Source: Flavivirga amylovorans (GTDB lineage Bacteria; Bacteroidota; Bacteroidia; Flavobacteriales; Flavobacteriaceae). From it: DNA of 64,000 nt. The notes under the pieces were generated by a model that did no database searches, was not told the DNA's origin, and was given only the letters and a program-made list of their open reading frames with translations. The number at the start of each line of letters is the position of its first letter. The first letter of the stretch is position 1. Made by a program: the position numbers and the translations under genes. Location of the stretch: positions 278,926-342,925 of the forward strand of contig NZ_JAUOEM010000002.1 of NCBI RefSeq assembly GCF_030540875.1, written 5' to 3'. Shown here piece by piece: positions 26,801 through 35,911 of this stretch.

Positions 26801-27481
26801 TACCACAATAACCTCTTCTAGAGTGCTAGCCTTTTCCTCTAGCATAATATTAAAGATAGTTGTATCTGCCGTTATTTCCTGAGTTGATAATTCATAGCCA
26901 AGGCCAGTAACTACCAAGTAGTAACCAACTTCACCTATAATTTCAAAGGAGCCATCAAAATTTGTAACGGTGCCGCGTATTAAAAACTCTTGGTCAAAAG
27001 TTTTACTTTCTGGTAAGTTATTGGTAACATATATGGTTATTCCAGCTAGAGGAATGCTGTTTTTATCTGTAACTTTACCTGTTATTTTTTGTTGTACTAA
27101 ATTGTTTAAAGACAATTTATCTTTGATGATAATAACATTATTTGGAGACAATTCGAAATCTAAATTATTACTGGATAAGCTTTCTCGTAATAGTTTGGTA
27201 ATACGTATTTCCCCTTTTTTAAGTTGTACTTTAGGAGTGTCCTTAAACAAGCGTTTTGGGTATATAAACCGGTAGTCGGTTTGCTTTTTAATAATTTTAA
27301 ATACCTCGTTAATACTTGCCAATTGATCTTTTTGAATAGTTACTGTCTCTTGAGAAAAAGAGACCTCAGTTGTAAGGCCGAAAACGGATGTGCACAATAA
27401 GAAGATAAACGTTCTCATAATCAATAGAAGATTCCACTTTTTAAAGAGAGAAAAGTGGAAAATAGTTAATTTAATTTCCAT
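23804..27481 (-). CDS. SusC/RagA family TonB-linked outer-membrane transporter
   Basis: A 1225-residue TonB-dependent transporter. A long N-terminal leader (signal core MRTFIFLLCTSVFGLTTEVS from about residue 22) is followed by an STN domain (about 50-115), a carboxypeptidase-like beta domain (about 130-215), the TonB-box region LEEVIVVATGYQT, the plug (ISIRGFSSINANRSPLFVVD and TANSIYGSRATNGVIVITTK) and a barrel ending in ITAGIHLTF. The STN domain and the upstream FecR and ECF sigma genes on the same strand indicate substrate-induced signalling. It forms a complex with SusD encoded 21 bases downstream. Confidence 0.95.
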   Translation of the reverse strand: MEIKLTIFHFSLFKKWNLLLIMRTFIFLLCTSVFGLTTEVSFSQETVTIQKDQLASINEVFKIIKKQTDYRFIYPKRLFKDTPKVQLKKGEIRITKLLRESLSSNNLDFELSPNNVIIIKDKLSLNNLVQQKITGKVTDKNSIPLAGITIYVTNNLPESKTFDQEFLIRGTVTNFDGSFEIIGEVGYYLVVTGLGYELSTQEITADTTIFNIMLEEKASTLEEVIVVATGYQTISKERNAGSYAKADVNVLRNRSTSTNVLSRLDGLVPGLFINNAPTDQSDDGLPISIRGFSSINANRSPLFVVDGVPINDVSRINPQDVESIYVLKDATANSIYGSRATNGVIVITTKKGGIENKLQVDYDSYIAFQGKTDLNYTPRLNSQQFIQTAEEIFSPSDNPYSEVSNFTNVGHVGVQPHEQILYDLDNGTIDQATATSRLNALASFDNLGQIEDLFYRNAILQNHTLSVRGGGEKYSIYGSIAYTNAQDDTPNNIDETYKLNVNQDYRFNNFIKVSLIADLTNRNTKSRRPIDVDGNTLPYIRFQDESGNPLSTNFFSGFSGDDELAFYENATGINLNYTPLEEVNKGYTKGNDLNARINLGLDIDLSKKLKFQGRYGYVHGNSETSKFDNEDSFTVRFERAQFVEAGPIYFLPEDGGHYAIQNIKQRDWLLRNQLNYENSWLDKKHQLSVLLGQEVQENFNSFNRSFVRGYNNRLLTSIPVDLLTLSEEGIEAPIIINTSFGGTSELSLNEATAPFTETEITNRISSFYGNFGYTYNQKYSLNGSWRIDESNLFGIDKSAQNKPIWSVGGKWNISNEPFLQNSKMINTLALRVTYGITGNSPIPGESSSFDVLEPITDPILLNNIGLGILTPGNDKLTWETTETINVGLDYTILNNRINGSIDYYQRKTTDLIGALDNNILTGFPSVFGNLGNMENNGIELLINSLNINTANFSWSTTFNLAYNKNTITKLNSPIPLTSAEALIRARFVEGQSAFAIYSYDYAGLDNLGDPQVRLADGTITKTPGEPVAEDLKFEGSYLPKITGGFGNTLTYKGFTLNANIVYNFGAVMRADVPSKLDFTQGRLTAGTASSRVGDESLNTGNVHADFFNRWRQPGDENLTNVPSFVADISTHNTRRNTDFYRFGNINVLSADYIKLRDITLSYALPQKALDFLNADNIAFRLQLSNVMLWRKNDRNIDPEFHQSFFGIRSPLINQETITAGIHLTF

Positions 27482-27530
27482 AAATTTGTGTGGTGTTAGT
27501 TAGACATTAGTTTTAATTTTCACGGTTTTG

Positions 27531-27571
27531 GGACGAAGTATGATATCGCCAAATACTCTTTACTTCGTTCC
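27531..27571. terminator. Hairpin between FecR and SusC genes
   Basis: GGACGAAGTA (27531-27540) pairs with TACTTCGTTCC (27561-27571) with one wobble. It lies in the 105-base gap between the FecR gene and susC on the minus strand and could attenuate or separate the two transcripts. On the plus strand it is followed by a T-run. Confidence 0.4.
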
Positions 27572-27586
27572 TTTTTTATTTTTATT

Positions 27587-28729
27587 TTAATTCAATTGAA
27601 TTGTTTTACCTTTTATAGTATAGCTGTTAATAGTGCCAAAATCTTTAATAATAGTTAGTATATTTTCGATTTTCTGTTCTTTGCCTATAACTCCAACAAA
27701 CTCTTCTGTTTCTATATTTTTATTTAGGAAAACAACATTTATATCGTACCATCTGGATAGTACTTTCATAATATCTTTTAAGGACTTGTTTTCAAAACTA
27801 AAAACACCATTCTTCCATGAAACTTCATTATAAACATCAACTGGTTTAATTATGATATTCCCCTTGTTTTTATTAAAGTTTGCTTGATGGTTAGGTGTTA
27901 ATTGCTCATTTTTATTAGTTGTATTAATAGCGACTTTCCCTTCTACTAAAGTGGTATAAATAGCGGTTTCATCTTTATAGGCTTTAATATTAAATTCGGT
28001 GCCTAATACTTCAACATTATGATGACTGGTAACTACATTGAATTTTGAACCATTGTTTAGCTTGCTTGAAGTGACATCAAAATAGGCTTCACCGTAAACT
28101 AGTTCTACAGTTCGGGTTTCGTGTCCTTTAAAACTAATAGGATACTTTAATTGCGACTCTGAATTTAACCAGACCTTGGTGCCGTCTGGTAAAATAATTT
28201 GATATTGCCCACCCCTCGGAATCGTTAAATAGTTGTATGCCACGTTTTGCGACATAGAGTTTTTATACTTCAAAGATTTACCATTGCTAGAAAAGTAAAT
28301 AGAATCAAGGTTTTTATGATTAGTTAAAGCTATAGTGGAACCATCATGTAGTGTTAACGTTGCCTTATTAGATCCAGGTACTATGATGTTGCTAATAGAT
28401 GCAGGAGTTTTTATTGGGGTATTAATTTCATTAATAAAAAAAGGAAGGGTTATAAGTAATACGATTGATGCCGCTATTGCATATTTAAATATTGGCTTAT
28501 TATAAAATTTTATAACTTTTACAGACTCATCCTCATTTATTTGTGCTTTAACCTTATTAAATATTTTTTCTTCTATCTGTGCTTTTTCTTGATGGTTTTC
28601 TGGCCACTTAGTGATTTTTTGATTGTTGATAAAAAAATAAAATAAGATGGAAATTTCCTTTTTAGATATAGAACCATCTAAAAGTTTACGTATTAAAAAC
28701 AATAGGTGTTGTTTGTTTTTTTTGCCCAT
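27587..28729 (-). CDS. FecR-family anti-sigma factor
   Basis: A 380-residue membrane regulator. The N-terminal cytoplasmic part (FLIRKLLDGSISKKEISILF) is followed by a single membrane helix (FKYAIAASIVLLITLPFFI, about 80-98), the FecR domain (IPRGGQYQIILPDGTKVWLN, YGEAYFDVTS, VEVLGTEFNIKAY) and the DUF4974 C-terminus (FSFENKSLKDIMKVLSRWYD). It transmits the SusC STN signal to the sigma factor encoded just upstream. Longer than the FecR at 4.4 kb, closely similar in plan to the one at 35.9 kb, with which it shares PRGGQY and LPDGTK-type blocks. Confidence 0.95.
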   Translation of the reverse strand: MGKKNKQHLLFLIRKLLDGSISKKEISILFYFFINNQKITKWPENHQEKAQIEEKIFNKVKAQINEDESVKVIKFYNKPIFKYAIAASIVLLITLPFFINEINTPIKTPASISNIIVPGSNKATLTLHDGSTIALTNHKNLDSIYFSSNGKSLKYKNSMSQNVAYNYLTIPRGGQYQIILPDGTKVWLNSESQLKYPISFKGHETRTVELVYGEAYFDVTSSKLNNGSKFNVVTSHHNVEVLGTEFNIKAYKDETAIYTTLVEGKVAINTTNKNEQLTPNHQANFNKNKGNIIIKPVDVYNEVSWKNGVFSFENKSLKDIMKVLSRWYDINVVFLNKNIETEEFVGVIGKEQKIENILTIIKDFGTINSYTIKGKTIQLN

Positions 28730-28774
28730 TTTTCGTCTTAAATAAAAGGTGTATATAATAAGAGTCGAAAAAAA

Positions 28775-28793
28775 GGAGTGTTACACCTACTCC
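28775..28793 (-). promoter_or_regulatory. G-rich motif upstream of FecR gene 2
   Basis: Minus strand GGAGTAGGTGTAACACTCC, with GGAGT/ACTCC pairing, 46 bases before the FecR start. Comparable to the motifs at 5336-5347 and 37101-37114. Confidence 0.35.
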
Positions 28794-28814
28794 AAATCAA
28801 AAAAAATTAAAAAA

Positions 28815-29402
28815 TTAATTTTTGTTTTGTAAAATAAAGGTTATAAACTCTAAACTTAGGGATACGTTTAATGATGCTCTTAAATATTTCAATGCTTTTG
28901 AAATATGATTTTCAACAGTTCTAGGTGAAATATTTAATTTCTTTGCAATTTCTCTGTTGCTTAATTGATCTTCCCTACTTAATTTGAAAACAAGTTTACA
29001 TTTTTCTGGAAGATTTTCAATAACAGAATCGATATGCTTGATTAATTCTCCGTGCATCAATATGGTTTCTGGATTAGATGATTGAATTTTTTTATCAAAA
29101 TTTTCAAATAATTCTAATTTGATGATATGTTTGTTTTTTTTGAAATAATCGTAAACTTTATAGATAGTACTTGTGTAGAGATAGCTTTTTAGGGATGTTT
29201 TTATGGTTATTTGATCTCTTTTATGCCATAGGTTAACAAAAATATCTTGTACAATATCTTCTGAGATTTCTTTGTTTTTAACCATATTATAAGCGGCCAA
29301 ATACATGGTTTCCCAGTATTTTTTATATACTAAAGATAACACTTTGTTGTCTCCTTTGTTTAAAAGTGTAATTAAGGTTTCATCATTTTGAGAGTTGGTC
29401 AT
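28815..29402 (-). CDS. ECF-type RNA polymerase sigma factor
   Basis: A 195-residue sigma factor. Region 2: AAYNMVKNKEISEDIVQDIF with VNLWHKRD. Region 4: LPEKCKLVFKLSREDQLSNR and the helix-turn-helix EIAKKLNISPRTVENHISKA. It heads the FecR-SusC-SusD-thioredoxin cluster on the minus strand and probably drives it. A TATTTTTG -7-like box (29430-29437) suggests the gene itself is read by the housekeeping sigma. No C-terminal extension. Confidence 0.94.
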   Translation of the reverse strand: MTNSQNDETLITLLNKGDNKVLSLVYKKYWETMYLAAYNMVKNKEISEDIVQDIFVNLWHKRDQITIKTSLKSYLYTSTIYKVYDYFKKNKHIIKLELFENFDKKIQSSNPETILMHGELIKHIDSVIENLPEKCKLVFKLSREDQLSNREIAKKLNISPRTVENHISKALKYLRASLNVSLSLEFITFILQNKN

Positions 29403-29429
29403 CCTTATTTATTCTTTGAAGAATTACAA

Positions 29430-29437
29430 CAAAAATA
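29430..29437 (-). promoter_or_regulatory. Putative -7 element of ECF sigma gene (TATTTTTG)
   Basis: On the minus strand TATTTTTG fits TAnnTTTG, 27 bases before the sigma gene start. Confidence 0.4.
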
Positions 29438-29583
29438 CATAATTATGCATGATATTTTTATGAAATATTAATAATTAAGTTAATTTCATGAATATCTTAT
29501 TGAATATACTGTAAAAAACTACATATTAATAAAATGTTTTTATTTATGATAGCGTGTTTAGATGATATGGAGAATTAAATTAA

Positions 29584-29621
29584 AAAGAACCATGTTTCAC
29601 ATAATGAAACGATGGTTCTTT
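29584..29621 (-). terminator. Rho-independent terminator of locus 2
   Basis: AAAGAACCAT pairs with ATGGTTCTTT, extended by GTTTCA/TGAAAC with one mismatch. Read on the minus strand it is followed by a T-run and stands 48 bases after the last gene of the FecR-SusC-SusD-lipoprotein operon. Confidence 0.8.
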
Positions 29622-29668
29622 TCTAACTAAACTCAAAATAACTTAATAAAACTAATACGAGACTTTAA

Positions 29669-30532
29669 CTAATAAGCGCAATAATCGAGCTCTTGCGAAC
29701 CACCGTTCAAAGTTCCTATAGCGACATCTGCTAAACTTCTCCCGCTAGGAGCAATTATTTTATAACCACGCTTACTCCTATCAAAAGCACCAAAATTTTC
29801 TGAAACATCAATTTCTACAGATGTTGTACTAGGTGGAATATTAAAGATAAATTTTTGTATATCACCACCACCACATACTGGTTGGTAAGTTGTGCTAGGG
29901 TTTCCATCAACGCTTATTTTTATTGAGCCTAAAGTAAATCCACATCCGCCATTAAAATACCATCCATTATCTACACCTAAAAATGTAATTTCATAATCTC
30001 CAGCAGTAGGAGGAGTGCTAGAAGGACAAACTACTTTTACGTTATAAGGAGTTGTATCTAATGTTCTATTATCATAAAACACTCTAAATACAATATTAAA
30101 CTCGTCAGAGCCATTTACATCGTCTGAAGTAATTCCTAAAGTAGCAATCATGTCTTGAAGCGTAACATTATAGTTGAACTCAGGACGCAATGTTTCACTT
30201 CCAATATTGAAAGTATTAGGAGTAATGGTTTCGAGCATTACAAGTTCCTTGCTTAAATCGGTTCCTTCATTAACGATATCATTAAATGATAAAAAAACCT
30301 CAATTTGTTCAATAGTATCACCATTTTGAGGTGCTTGAATTACAAAATCGCCATTGAAAGATTCAGTTACTACACCTACGGGTAATTCGTTTGTAGCATT
30401 ATCACTTGATATTACTACAGCTAAAAAAGCATCATTATTTCCTATAAGATCATCTTCTTTATCGCAAGAATAGATACTAAACGATAAAATGATAGTTATG
30501 AATACGATATATATATAATTAATTATTTTCAT
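29669..30532 (-). CDS. Surface lipoprotein of SusC/D locus (SusE-like position)
   Basis: A 287-residue lipoprotein; the signal ends in the lipobox FSIYSCDKEDD. The mature part is all-beta, with Ig-like strands in the first two thirds and a C-terminal domain with GWYFNGGCGFTLGSIKI and VCGGGDIQKFIFNIP. It follows the SusD-like gene by 11 bases and occupies the place where SusE/F-type surface binding proteins are encoded, so a substrate-binding role is inferred. No named family is recognised. Confidence 0.7.
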   Translation of the reverse strand: MKIINYIYIVFITIILSFSIYSCDKEDDLIGNNDAFLAVVISSDNATNELPVGVVTESFNGDFVIQAPQNGDTIEQIEVFLSFNDIVNEGTDLSKELVMLETITPNTFNIGSETLRPEFNYNVTLQDMIATLGITSDDVNGSDEFNIVFRVFYDNRTLDTTPYNVKVVCPSSTPPTAGDYEITFLGVDNGWYFNGGCGFTLGSIKISVDGNPSTTYQPVCGGGDIQKFIFNIPPSTTSVEIDVSENFGAFDRSKRGYKIIAPSGRSLADVAIGTLNGGSQELDYCAY

Positions 30533-30543
30533 GATTTTGAATT

Positions 30544-32259
30544 TTAGTTAGCTATTGGGAATGTAGGTGATGCCGGATTTGTATCCCAAAACACTTGATC
30601 GCTAGTAGGTTTATTACCATTAGGGATGTTTGTGTTATTTAGCTCTGTTTCTGGATATGCTAAAGACCTTGGGAAAGTGCCTGGGCTAGTGCTCCAGGTT
30701 GGTGACAATGTTGTTGGGTATCCTGTTTTACGGTAATAATTATAAGCTTCTATACCATTGCCATACAGGGAAATAAAATACTGCTCTGCGAAGATGTCTT
30801 CTTTTGCATCTCCAGAAGCAGATGCGAAAGAATTTGTGATATCGGTAATGTAGTTTTCTATATCAGTAGTACTAGGTATAGTTGTTTCAGTCATAGGATC
30901 AACTGAAGTATCTTGACTAATGAATGTCGTTACTTTTGCAATATGTTTTTCCATGGCACTTCTCAAGAAATTCATTTTTTCAGATGAACTAGAAGCCATT
31001 TGACCTCTCCAAAAATCGATATCAGAGGCTTTCAATATTGGTAATACACCATTACCAGTATCTTCAACAATCATTGGAAAATTAACATTAGAAGCTTCTT
31101 GGAATCTATCATTATCAAATAGTCCGCCAAAAGGATAAACCCCATACAGAGTAGCTATTGAATTACCAGGTCTATCTGTTATTAAATCAGCAGGTTCCAG
31201 AGTACTCCCATGCGATCTGCCAATATAGCCGTTTTCGACTGCACAATATGCAAAACCGCTATAATGCCCAGGAGGGGTTTCATCACTACAGGGTAATAAA
31301 ACTGTATTAGCTGGAATATCTATTCCGGGGGTTTCTCCTGTTTGTCTGTAAAAATAATAACGTATCCTAGGATCGTTTTTGGTTTGCATAGTATTCATTA
31401 ACCAGTTTGATTTGCTAACAGGATCATTGTCGGTATTTGGGTAGTCGAAACGATATCTATTTGATTTTGCATTTCTATAGGCTCCATAAGAAAACTCCAT
31501 ATTATCACTACTTTCTGAGATAAAATTACCACTACTGATGATGGCATTAAAAGCACTAGTATTACCTGTGTTTTTGTACATTCTTAATTTAAGCGAATTA
31601 GCAAATTTTAACCATTTAGTTGCATCTCCATCATAGAATAAATCGGTGAGCTTAGTATTTATTGGAGCTGGGTCAGCACCTAATATTGCAATAGCTTCAT
31701 TTAATAAATTAAAGCATGCTTCATATACGTCTTCACCTTTATCTAATTTAGGATTACGAATGTTCAGGAAATTACCGCCTTCAGAGTATGGTATGTCTCC
31801 ATAAAAGTCTACCAAAAGTGAAGCGCAATGTGCCTCTATAATATTGGCAACAGCTAAATTGAAATTGTAAGTTCCAGATGTATCAGCTCTTGCTTGCTCT
31901 TTTAGCAATTCAATGTCACGGAGCATATTAACATAAAAAACCTTCCAAGTTTCTGATAGTATGTTACCTCCTTTTGCTGTAGTACGTTCATAGTTCAAAA
32001 GATAGGCGTTATAGCTTCCATCTTCCTGAGAACTCATACCCATAGGACTTATTCTGGTAAGCCTTGATATGATGAATTCAGAATTGCTAATGAAATCGTG
32101 ATAATCCAGTTGTAATGCATTTAAGAGAAATTCTGGATCGGCATTTTCTACTCGTATAAGATTAGGGTCTTGGGTTAAGTCCAAGTCTAATGTTTCACAT
32201 GATACAGCAGTATACATTATGATGAAGGTTATACCTATATATTTGATTATTTTTTTCAT
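30544..32259 (-). CDS. SusD-like_2 family outer-membrane lipoprotein
   Basis: A 571-residue lipoprotein with lipobox MYTAVSCETLDLDLTQDPN. The LDLTQDPNL start and the stretch ADPEFLLNALQLDYHDFI followed by ATKWLKFANSLKLRMYKNTG are hallmarks of the SusD-like_2 subgroup (PF12771-type), which usually pairs with SusC proteins for non-starch substrates such as peptides. The end contains EQYFISLYGNGIEAYNYYRK. It is 13 bases downstream of its SusC gene. No hydrolase accompanies the pair, so the ligand cannot be named. Confidence 0.93.
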   Translation of the reverse strand: MKKIIKYIGITFIIMYTAVSCETLDLDLTQDPNLIRVENADPEFLLNALQLDYHDFISNSEFIISRLTRISPMGMSSQEDGSYNAYLLNYERTTAKGGNILSETWKVFYVNMLRDIELLKEQARADTSGTYNFNLAVANIIEAHCASLLVDFYGDIPYSEGGNFLNIRNPKLDKGEDVYEACFNLLNEAIAILGADPAPINTKLTDLFYDGDATKWLKFANSLKLRMYKNTGNTSAFNAIISSGNFISESSDNMEFSYGAYRNAKSNRYRFDYPNTDNDPVSKSNWLMNTMQTKNDPRIRYYFYRQTGETPGIDIPANTVLLPCSDETPPGHYSGFAYCAVENGYIGRSHGSTLEPADLITDRPGNSIATLYGVYPFGGLFDNDRFQEASNVNFPMIVEDTGNGVLPILKASDIDFWRGQMASSSSEKMNFLRSAMEKHIAKVTTFISQDTSVDPMTETTIPSTTDIENYITDITNSFASASGDAKEDIFAEQYFISLYGNGIEAYNYYRKTGYPTTLSPTWSTSPGTFPRSLAYPETELNNTNIPNGNKPTSDQVFWDTNPASPTFPIAN

Positions 32260-32272
32260 AATAATTTTATTT

Positions 32273-35200
32273 TTAGAATGTTGCTCTAAGCGTTATACCA
32301 TATCTTCTTGCTGATGCGTTGCTAGAATAATCCAAGCCACGATTGTTGCCATTTCCAGGTCCAGATGTGTTAGGATCAAAATTGGTGCCTTTAGGTATGT
32401 TATAAGCACTATGCCAAAGGTTATTGCCTTGTGCTTTAATGTTAATACCTGAAAAAGGTGTTTTCTTAAGAAAAGACTTAGGGAAATTATAAGAGATTGA
32501 AAGTTCCTGTAGCCTTATTACTGAAGCATCATAAATGTTAAATTCTGTATAATCTCTACCTCGGTTAAGTAAGTAATAAGAAACAGGGCTAATAGGTACA
32601 GTATTTGGTTCTCCTGATTGAGTAATACCATCAATAACCAGCGTGTTTCCATGTGCAGATAGATTGTCCTTAATTAGACCTCGACCCAGTAAAGATGCAG
32701 GGACAGGAGTATAAATATCACCTCCTTTTACATGTTGTACAAGAAGATTTAGATTCCAGTTTTTATATTTAAAGGTATTTATAAAATTCATGCGATAATC
32801 AGGTATGGCATCCCCCAGTACAAACCTGCTGTTGCCATCTTCATCTACAAATCTTATGTAATTACCATTTCCATCTACAATAGGAATGCCATCATCGTTA
32901 CGCAATACTTTTGTTCCTACTATTGCGCCAAGTGATTCGTTGGGAATTGCAGCATTGGTAGCTACACTTGTTAAATCTCCAAATCTAAAAACAGACCTTC
33001 CGAAATCTTCTTGTTCGTCATCTCTTCTAATAAGAATTTCTTCATGGCTTGTAAAGTTTATTCTTGAATTCCAGTTGAAATGTTTAGATTTTAGAATGTC
33101 AAATCCTAAATCTAATTCTATACCTTTAGATTCAGCCAGTCCTAAATTCGTAAAAAAGCTTTCGGCACCAGAAGAAGGAGCAATAGCATCATCATTACTT
33201 TGAATGCCCTCGATACGTCTTTTCCATAGCGATACATCTAGAGTTCCTCTATTGTTAAAAAAACGTGTTTCTAAACCAATTTCTATTTCCTTAATAATTT
33301 CAGGTTCAAAAGACACATCTTTTGGACCAGATATATTTTGAATTGGTATGCCCCCAGTTGAACCTGGTATAACACTTTCATCTGTTGGGTAACCTAAAGG
33401 GAACCTTGTAGATTCTCCATAGCCTCCTCTAATTTTTAAATAGTTTAAACCATTATCTGTTTTTAAACCGTCAAATGCTTCTGTAGTTATAAAAGACACA
33501 CTCACACCAGGGTAGGTTGCATTATTAAACCCTGATATTAAGTTTGAGACCCAGTCTGAACGTATTGACCCATTTATGAATAAATAATCTTTATAGGAAA
33601 GTGTCATGTCTCCAAAAACACCAACTTGGTTTTGAACAGTATTTCTAAGCGTTACAAAGCTTGATGCATCAAAGACAGCTGAGCTTCCTTGAATGCGGTC
33701 AAAATTAGTAATCAAAAAGTTATTTAATAGTAGTTGTCCTTGGGTTCTAAAGGTCGTACTCTTAAACTCATCTCGTCTGGCATTCCCACCTAGTGTAAAA
33801 TCCAACCCTATAGTTTCACTTAATTTATAATTTCCATTTAAGGTTACTAAATGATCCCAAATGCTACCTTCAATATTTCCAATTCTTAAGAAACCATCAA
33901 ATCTAGAAACGGGGCCTTCTCTGTTAACCATTTCTTCTTGTTCGGTGCTATAAAAATCACGACCAGTTCTCCATGCTAGAGATAAGTTATCATTTAAACT
34001 ATAATCTAATTGAAAGCGCCAATTGTGTCGGTTTGTTTTCTGCTCATTAAATGAGTTGGCTAAGGTCCATCTTGGATTTCTTGCAGAATTTAAGAAAAAT
34101 GTAGAACTATTATCTGTAGGATCAACAAAAGGTTGTGCAAATAAGTCATAACTTCTAGGTAGTGATAGTGTATTCGAAATGGGATTACTAAACCTAAATC
34201 CATTATTGTCAAAAGAAAAGTTTGGAGAACTTTGATCGGTTATTGTAAAGTTAACACTAGCTGTAACTTTAAGCCTTTCTAAAATTTTTGTAGACCCACC
34301 AACATTCATATTTAATCTTGTAACACCGTTTGTGGGAAGAAATGATTCTTCATCTAAATATGAAAAACTTGCATTGTAATTGGTATTGGCATCAGATGAG
34401 GTACCTCTAAAATTAACGCTAGTTATACTTGTATAGCCTGGTCTAAAAAAGTTTTTAATGTTTTTATTTCCAACAGCTTGATAAGGTAATCGTGCATCTT
34501 GGAATTGGGGGAAACGGGGATTACCTGAAAGCGGATGTAAATAGGTTCCATTTTCGTCAATATTAGGATCTAATCCCCAACCAAGAGGGCCATCTTTTTC
34601 AAAACTTGGCCCCCATGATAATGAACTGTTGGGATTAAACACGCCGTTGTTACCTTGCCCATATTGATTTTGGTAGTCTGGTATGTTTGCCATAGCATTG
34701 ATAAAACTCGATTGACTTACGGTAACTGTAGACTTGTTTGCTTTATCTTGAGTACTTGTTTTAGTAGTAATAAGAATAACACCATTAGCGCCTCTGGAAC
34801 CATAGAGCGTAGAAGCGGCCAACCCTTTTAAAACTTCAATTTTTTCAATGTTATTTGGGTCAATATCAAAAGCCCTGTTTGTAGTTTCGTTACTATTTAA
34901 ATAACCTCTGCCGAACAAATCTTGGTTTTGATCGTTGTTGTAAGGGACACCATCTACAATATAAAGAGCTTGATTGTCTCCAGTAAACGATGATAATCCT
35001 CTAATAACGACGTTTGTTCCCGATCCAGAAAGACCAGAACTACTTGTAACATTTAGTCCAGAAACTTTTCCTGTTAGGATTCTTGTAAAATCACCTTCTG
35101 CTCTGTCTTCAACCGACTCTGACTTTAAAGAGCTTACAGAATAACCTGCGGCTTTCTTATTTTTTTTAATACCTAGAGCGGTTACAACCACTTCTTCTAA

Positions 35201-35842
35201 GCTTTCGTTACTATCTTCTAGCGTTACATTTATAGTAGTTTCTTCCTCAATAATTATTTTTACATCTTTCTTGCCCAGATAAGAAAAAATTAAAGTTTGC
35301 CCTGCGTTTACTACTATTCTGTAGCCACCATCAAAATCGGTAAGCGTACCTTTATTTGTGTCTTCAATTGAAACGGTTACGCCACTAAGAGGGAGTGCAT
35401 TACTGTCTGTTACAATGCCTTTAATACTTTGCTCTTGTATTTTGGCATTTTTCTCTTTCAAAACTATAGTTCTGTTTGGTGCTAACTCATAATAAAGGTT
35501 GCTAAACGATAGACTTTTTAGTAGTAAATCATGAGCATTAATTAGTCCTTTTTTTAAATGTACCTTAGGTGCATTTAAAAAAGTACTAGATTTATAAGCA
35601 AAACGATAGTTGGTTTGCGACTTAATAAGTTCGAAAATTTCATCTACAGTAAGCGTTTTGTCACTATCGATAGAAATTTTTACATCCTGGGAAAACATAC
35701 CCCCTGGTGAGAGGCTAAATACTGTTGTACAGAACAGGAGAAGAAATGTTTTCATAATAAAAGCTAAGACCTCTTTTCTCTTAAAGAAAAGAAATAGTTT
35801 AAATTTTATTTTCATAAATTTGTTAGGTGTTAGTTGATTCAT
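32273..35842 (-). CDS. SusC/RagA family TonB-linked outer-membrane transporter
   Basis: A 1189-residue transporter. After a leader and a signal core (MKTFLLLFCTTVFSLSPGGM, from about residue 30) come an STN domain (about 55-125), a carboxypeptidase-like domain (about 135-210, IKGIVTDSNALPLSGVTVSI), the TonB-box segment LEEVVVTALGIKKN, a plug with VVIRGLSSFTGDNQALYIVD and STLYGSRGANGVILITTK, and a barrel ending YGITLRATF. The STN domain and adjacent FecR/sigma genes imply signal transduction. The true start may be the internal Met of the signal core. Confidence 0.95.
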   Translation of the reverse strand: MNQLTPNKFMKIKFKLFLFFKRKEVLAFIMKTFLLLFCTTVFSLSPGGMFSQDVKISIDSDKTLTVDEIFELIKSQTNYRFAYKSSTFLNAPKVHLKKGLINAHDLLLKSLSFSNLYYELAPNRTIVLKEKNAKIQEQSIKGIVTDSNALPLSGVTVSIEDTNKGTLTDFDGGYRIVVNAGQTLIFSYLGKKDVKIIIEEETTINVTLEDSNESLEEVVVTALGIKKNKKAAGYSVSSLKSESVEDRAEGDFTRILTGKVSGLNVTSSSGLSGSGTNVVIRGLSSFTGDNQALYIVDGVPYNNDQNQDLFGRGYLNSNETTNRAFDIDPNNIEKIEVLKGLAASTLYGSRGANGVILITTKTSTQDKANKSTVTVSQSSFINAMANIPDYQNQYGQGNNGVFNPNSSLSWGPSFEKDGPLGWGLDPNIDENGTYLHPLSGNPRFPQFQDARLPYQAVGNKNIKNFFRPGYTSITSVNFRGTSSDANTNYNASFSYLDEESFLPTNGVTRLNMNVGGSTKILERLKVTASVNFTITDQSSPNFSFDNNGFRFSNPISNTLSLPRSYDLFAQPFVDPTDNSSTFFLNSARNPRWTLANSFNEQKTNRHNWRFQLDYSLNDNLSLAWRTGRDFYSTEQEEMVNREGPVSRFDGFLRIGNIEGSIWDHLVTLNGNYKLSETIGLDFTLGGNARRDEFKSTTFRTQGQLLLNNFLITNFDRIQGSSAVFDASSFVTLRNTVQNQVGVFGDMTLSYKDYLFINGSIRSDWVSNLISGFNNATYPGVSVSFITTEAFDGLKTDNGLNYLKIRGGYGESTRFPLGYPTDESVIPGSTGGIPIQNISGPKDVSFEPEIIKEIEIGLETRFFNNRGTLDVSLWKRRIEGIQSNDDAIAPSSGAESFFTNLGLAESKGIELDLGFDILKSKHFNWNSRINFTSHEEILIRRDDEQEDFGRSVFRFGDLTSVATNAAIPNESLGAIVGTKVLRNDDGIPIVDGNGNYIRFVDEDGNSRFVLGDAIPDYRMNFINTFKYKNWNLNLLVQHVKGGDIYTPVPASLLGRGLIKDNLSAHGNTLVIDGITQSGEPNTVPISPVSYYLLNRGRDYTEFNIYDASVIRLQELSISYNFPKSFLKKTPFSGINIKAQGNNLWHSAYNIPKGTNFDPNTSGPGNGNNRGLDYSSNASARRYGITLRATF

Positions 35843-35911
35843 AATTAATTAATGCGTTAGAGGGAAACATTGGTTTGTAGTGTGAGAATTTCGAACCTTG
35901 TTTTCCTTTCT

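Noticed and set aside
23929-27275. Plus-strand open frames opposite the SusC gene
   Set aside because: Antisense shadows of an intact 1225-residue transporter; no independent evidence.
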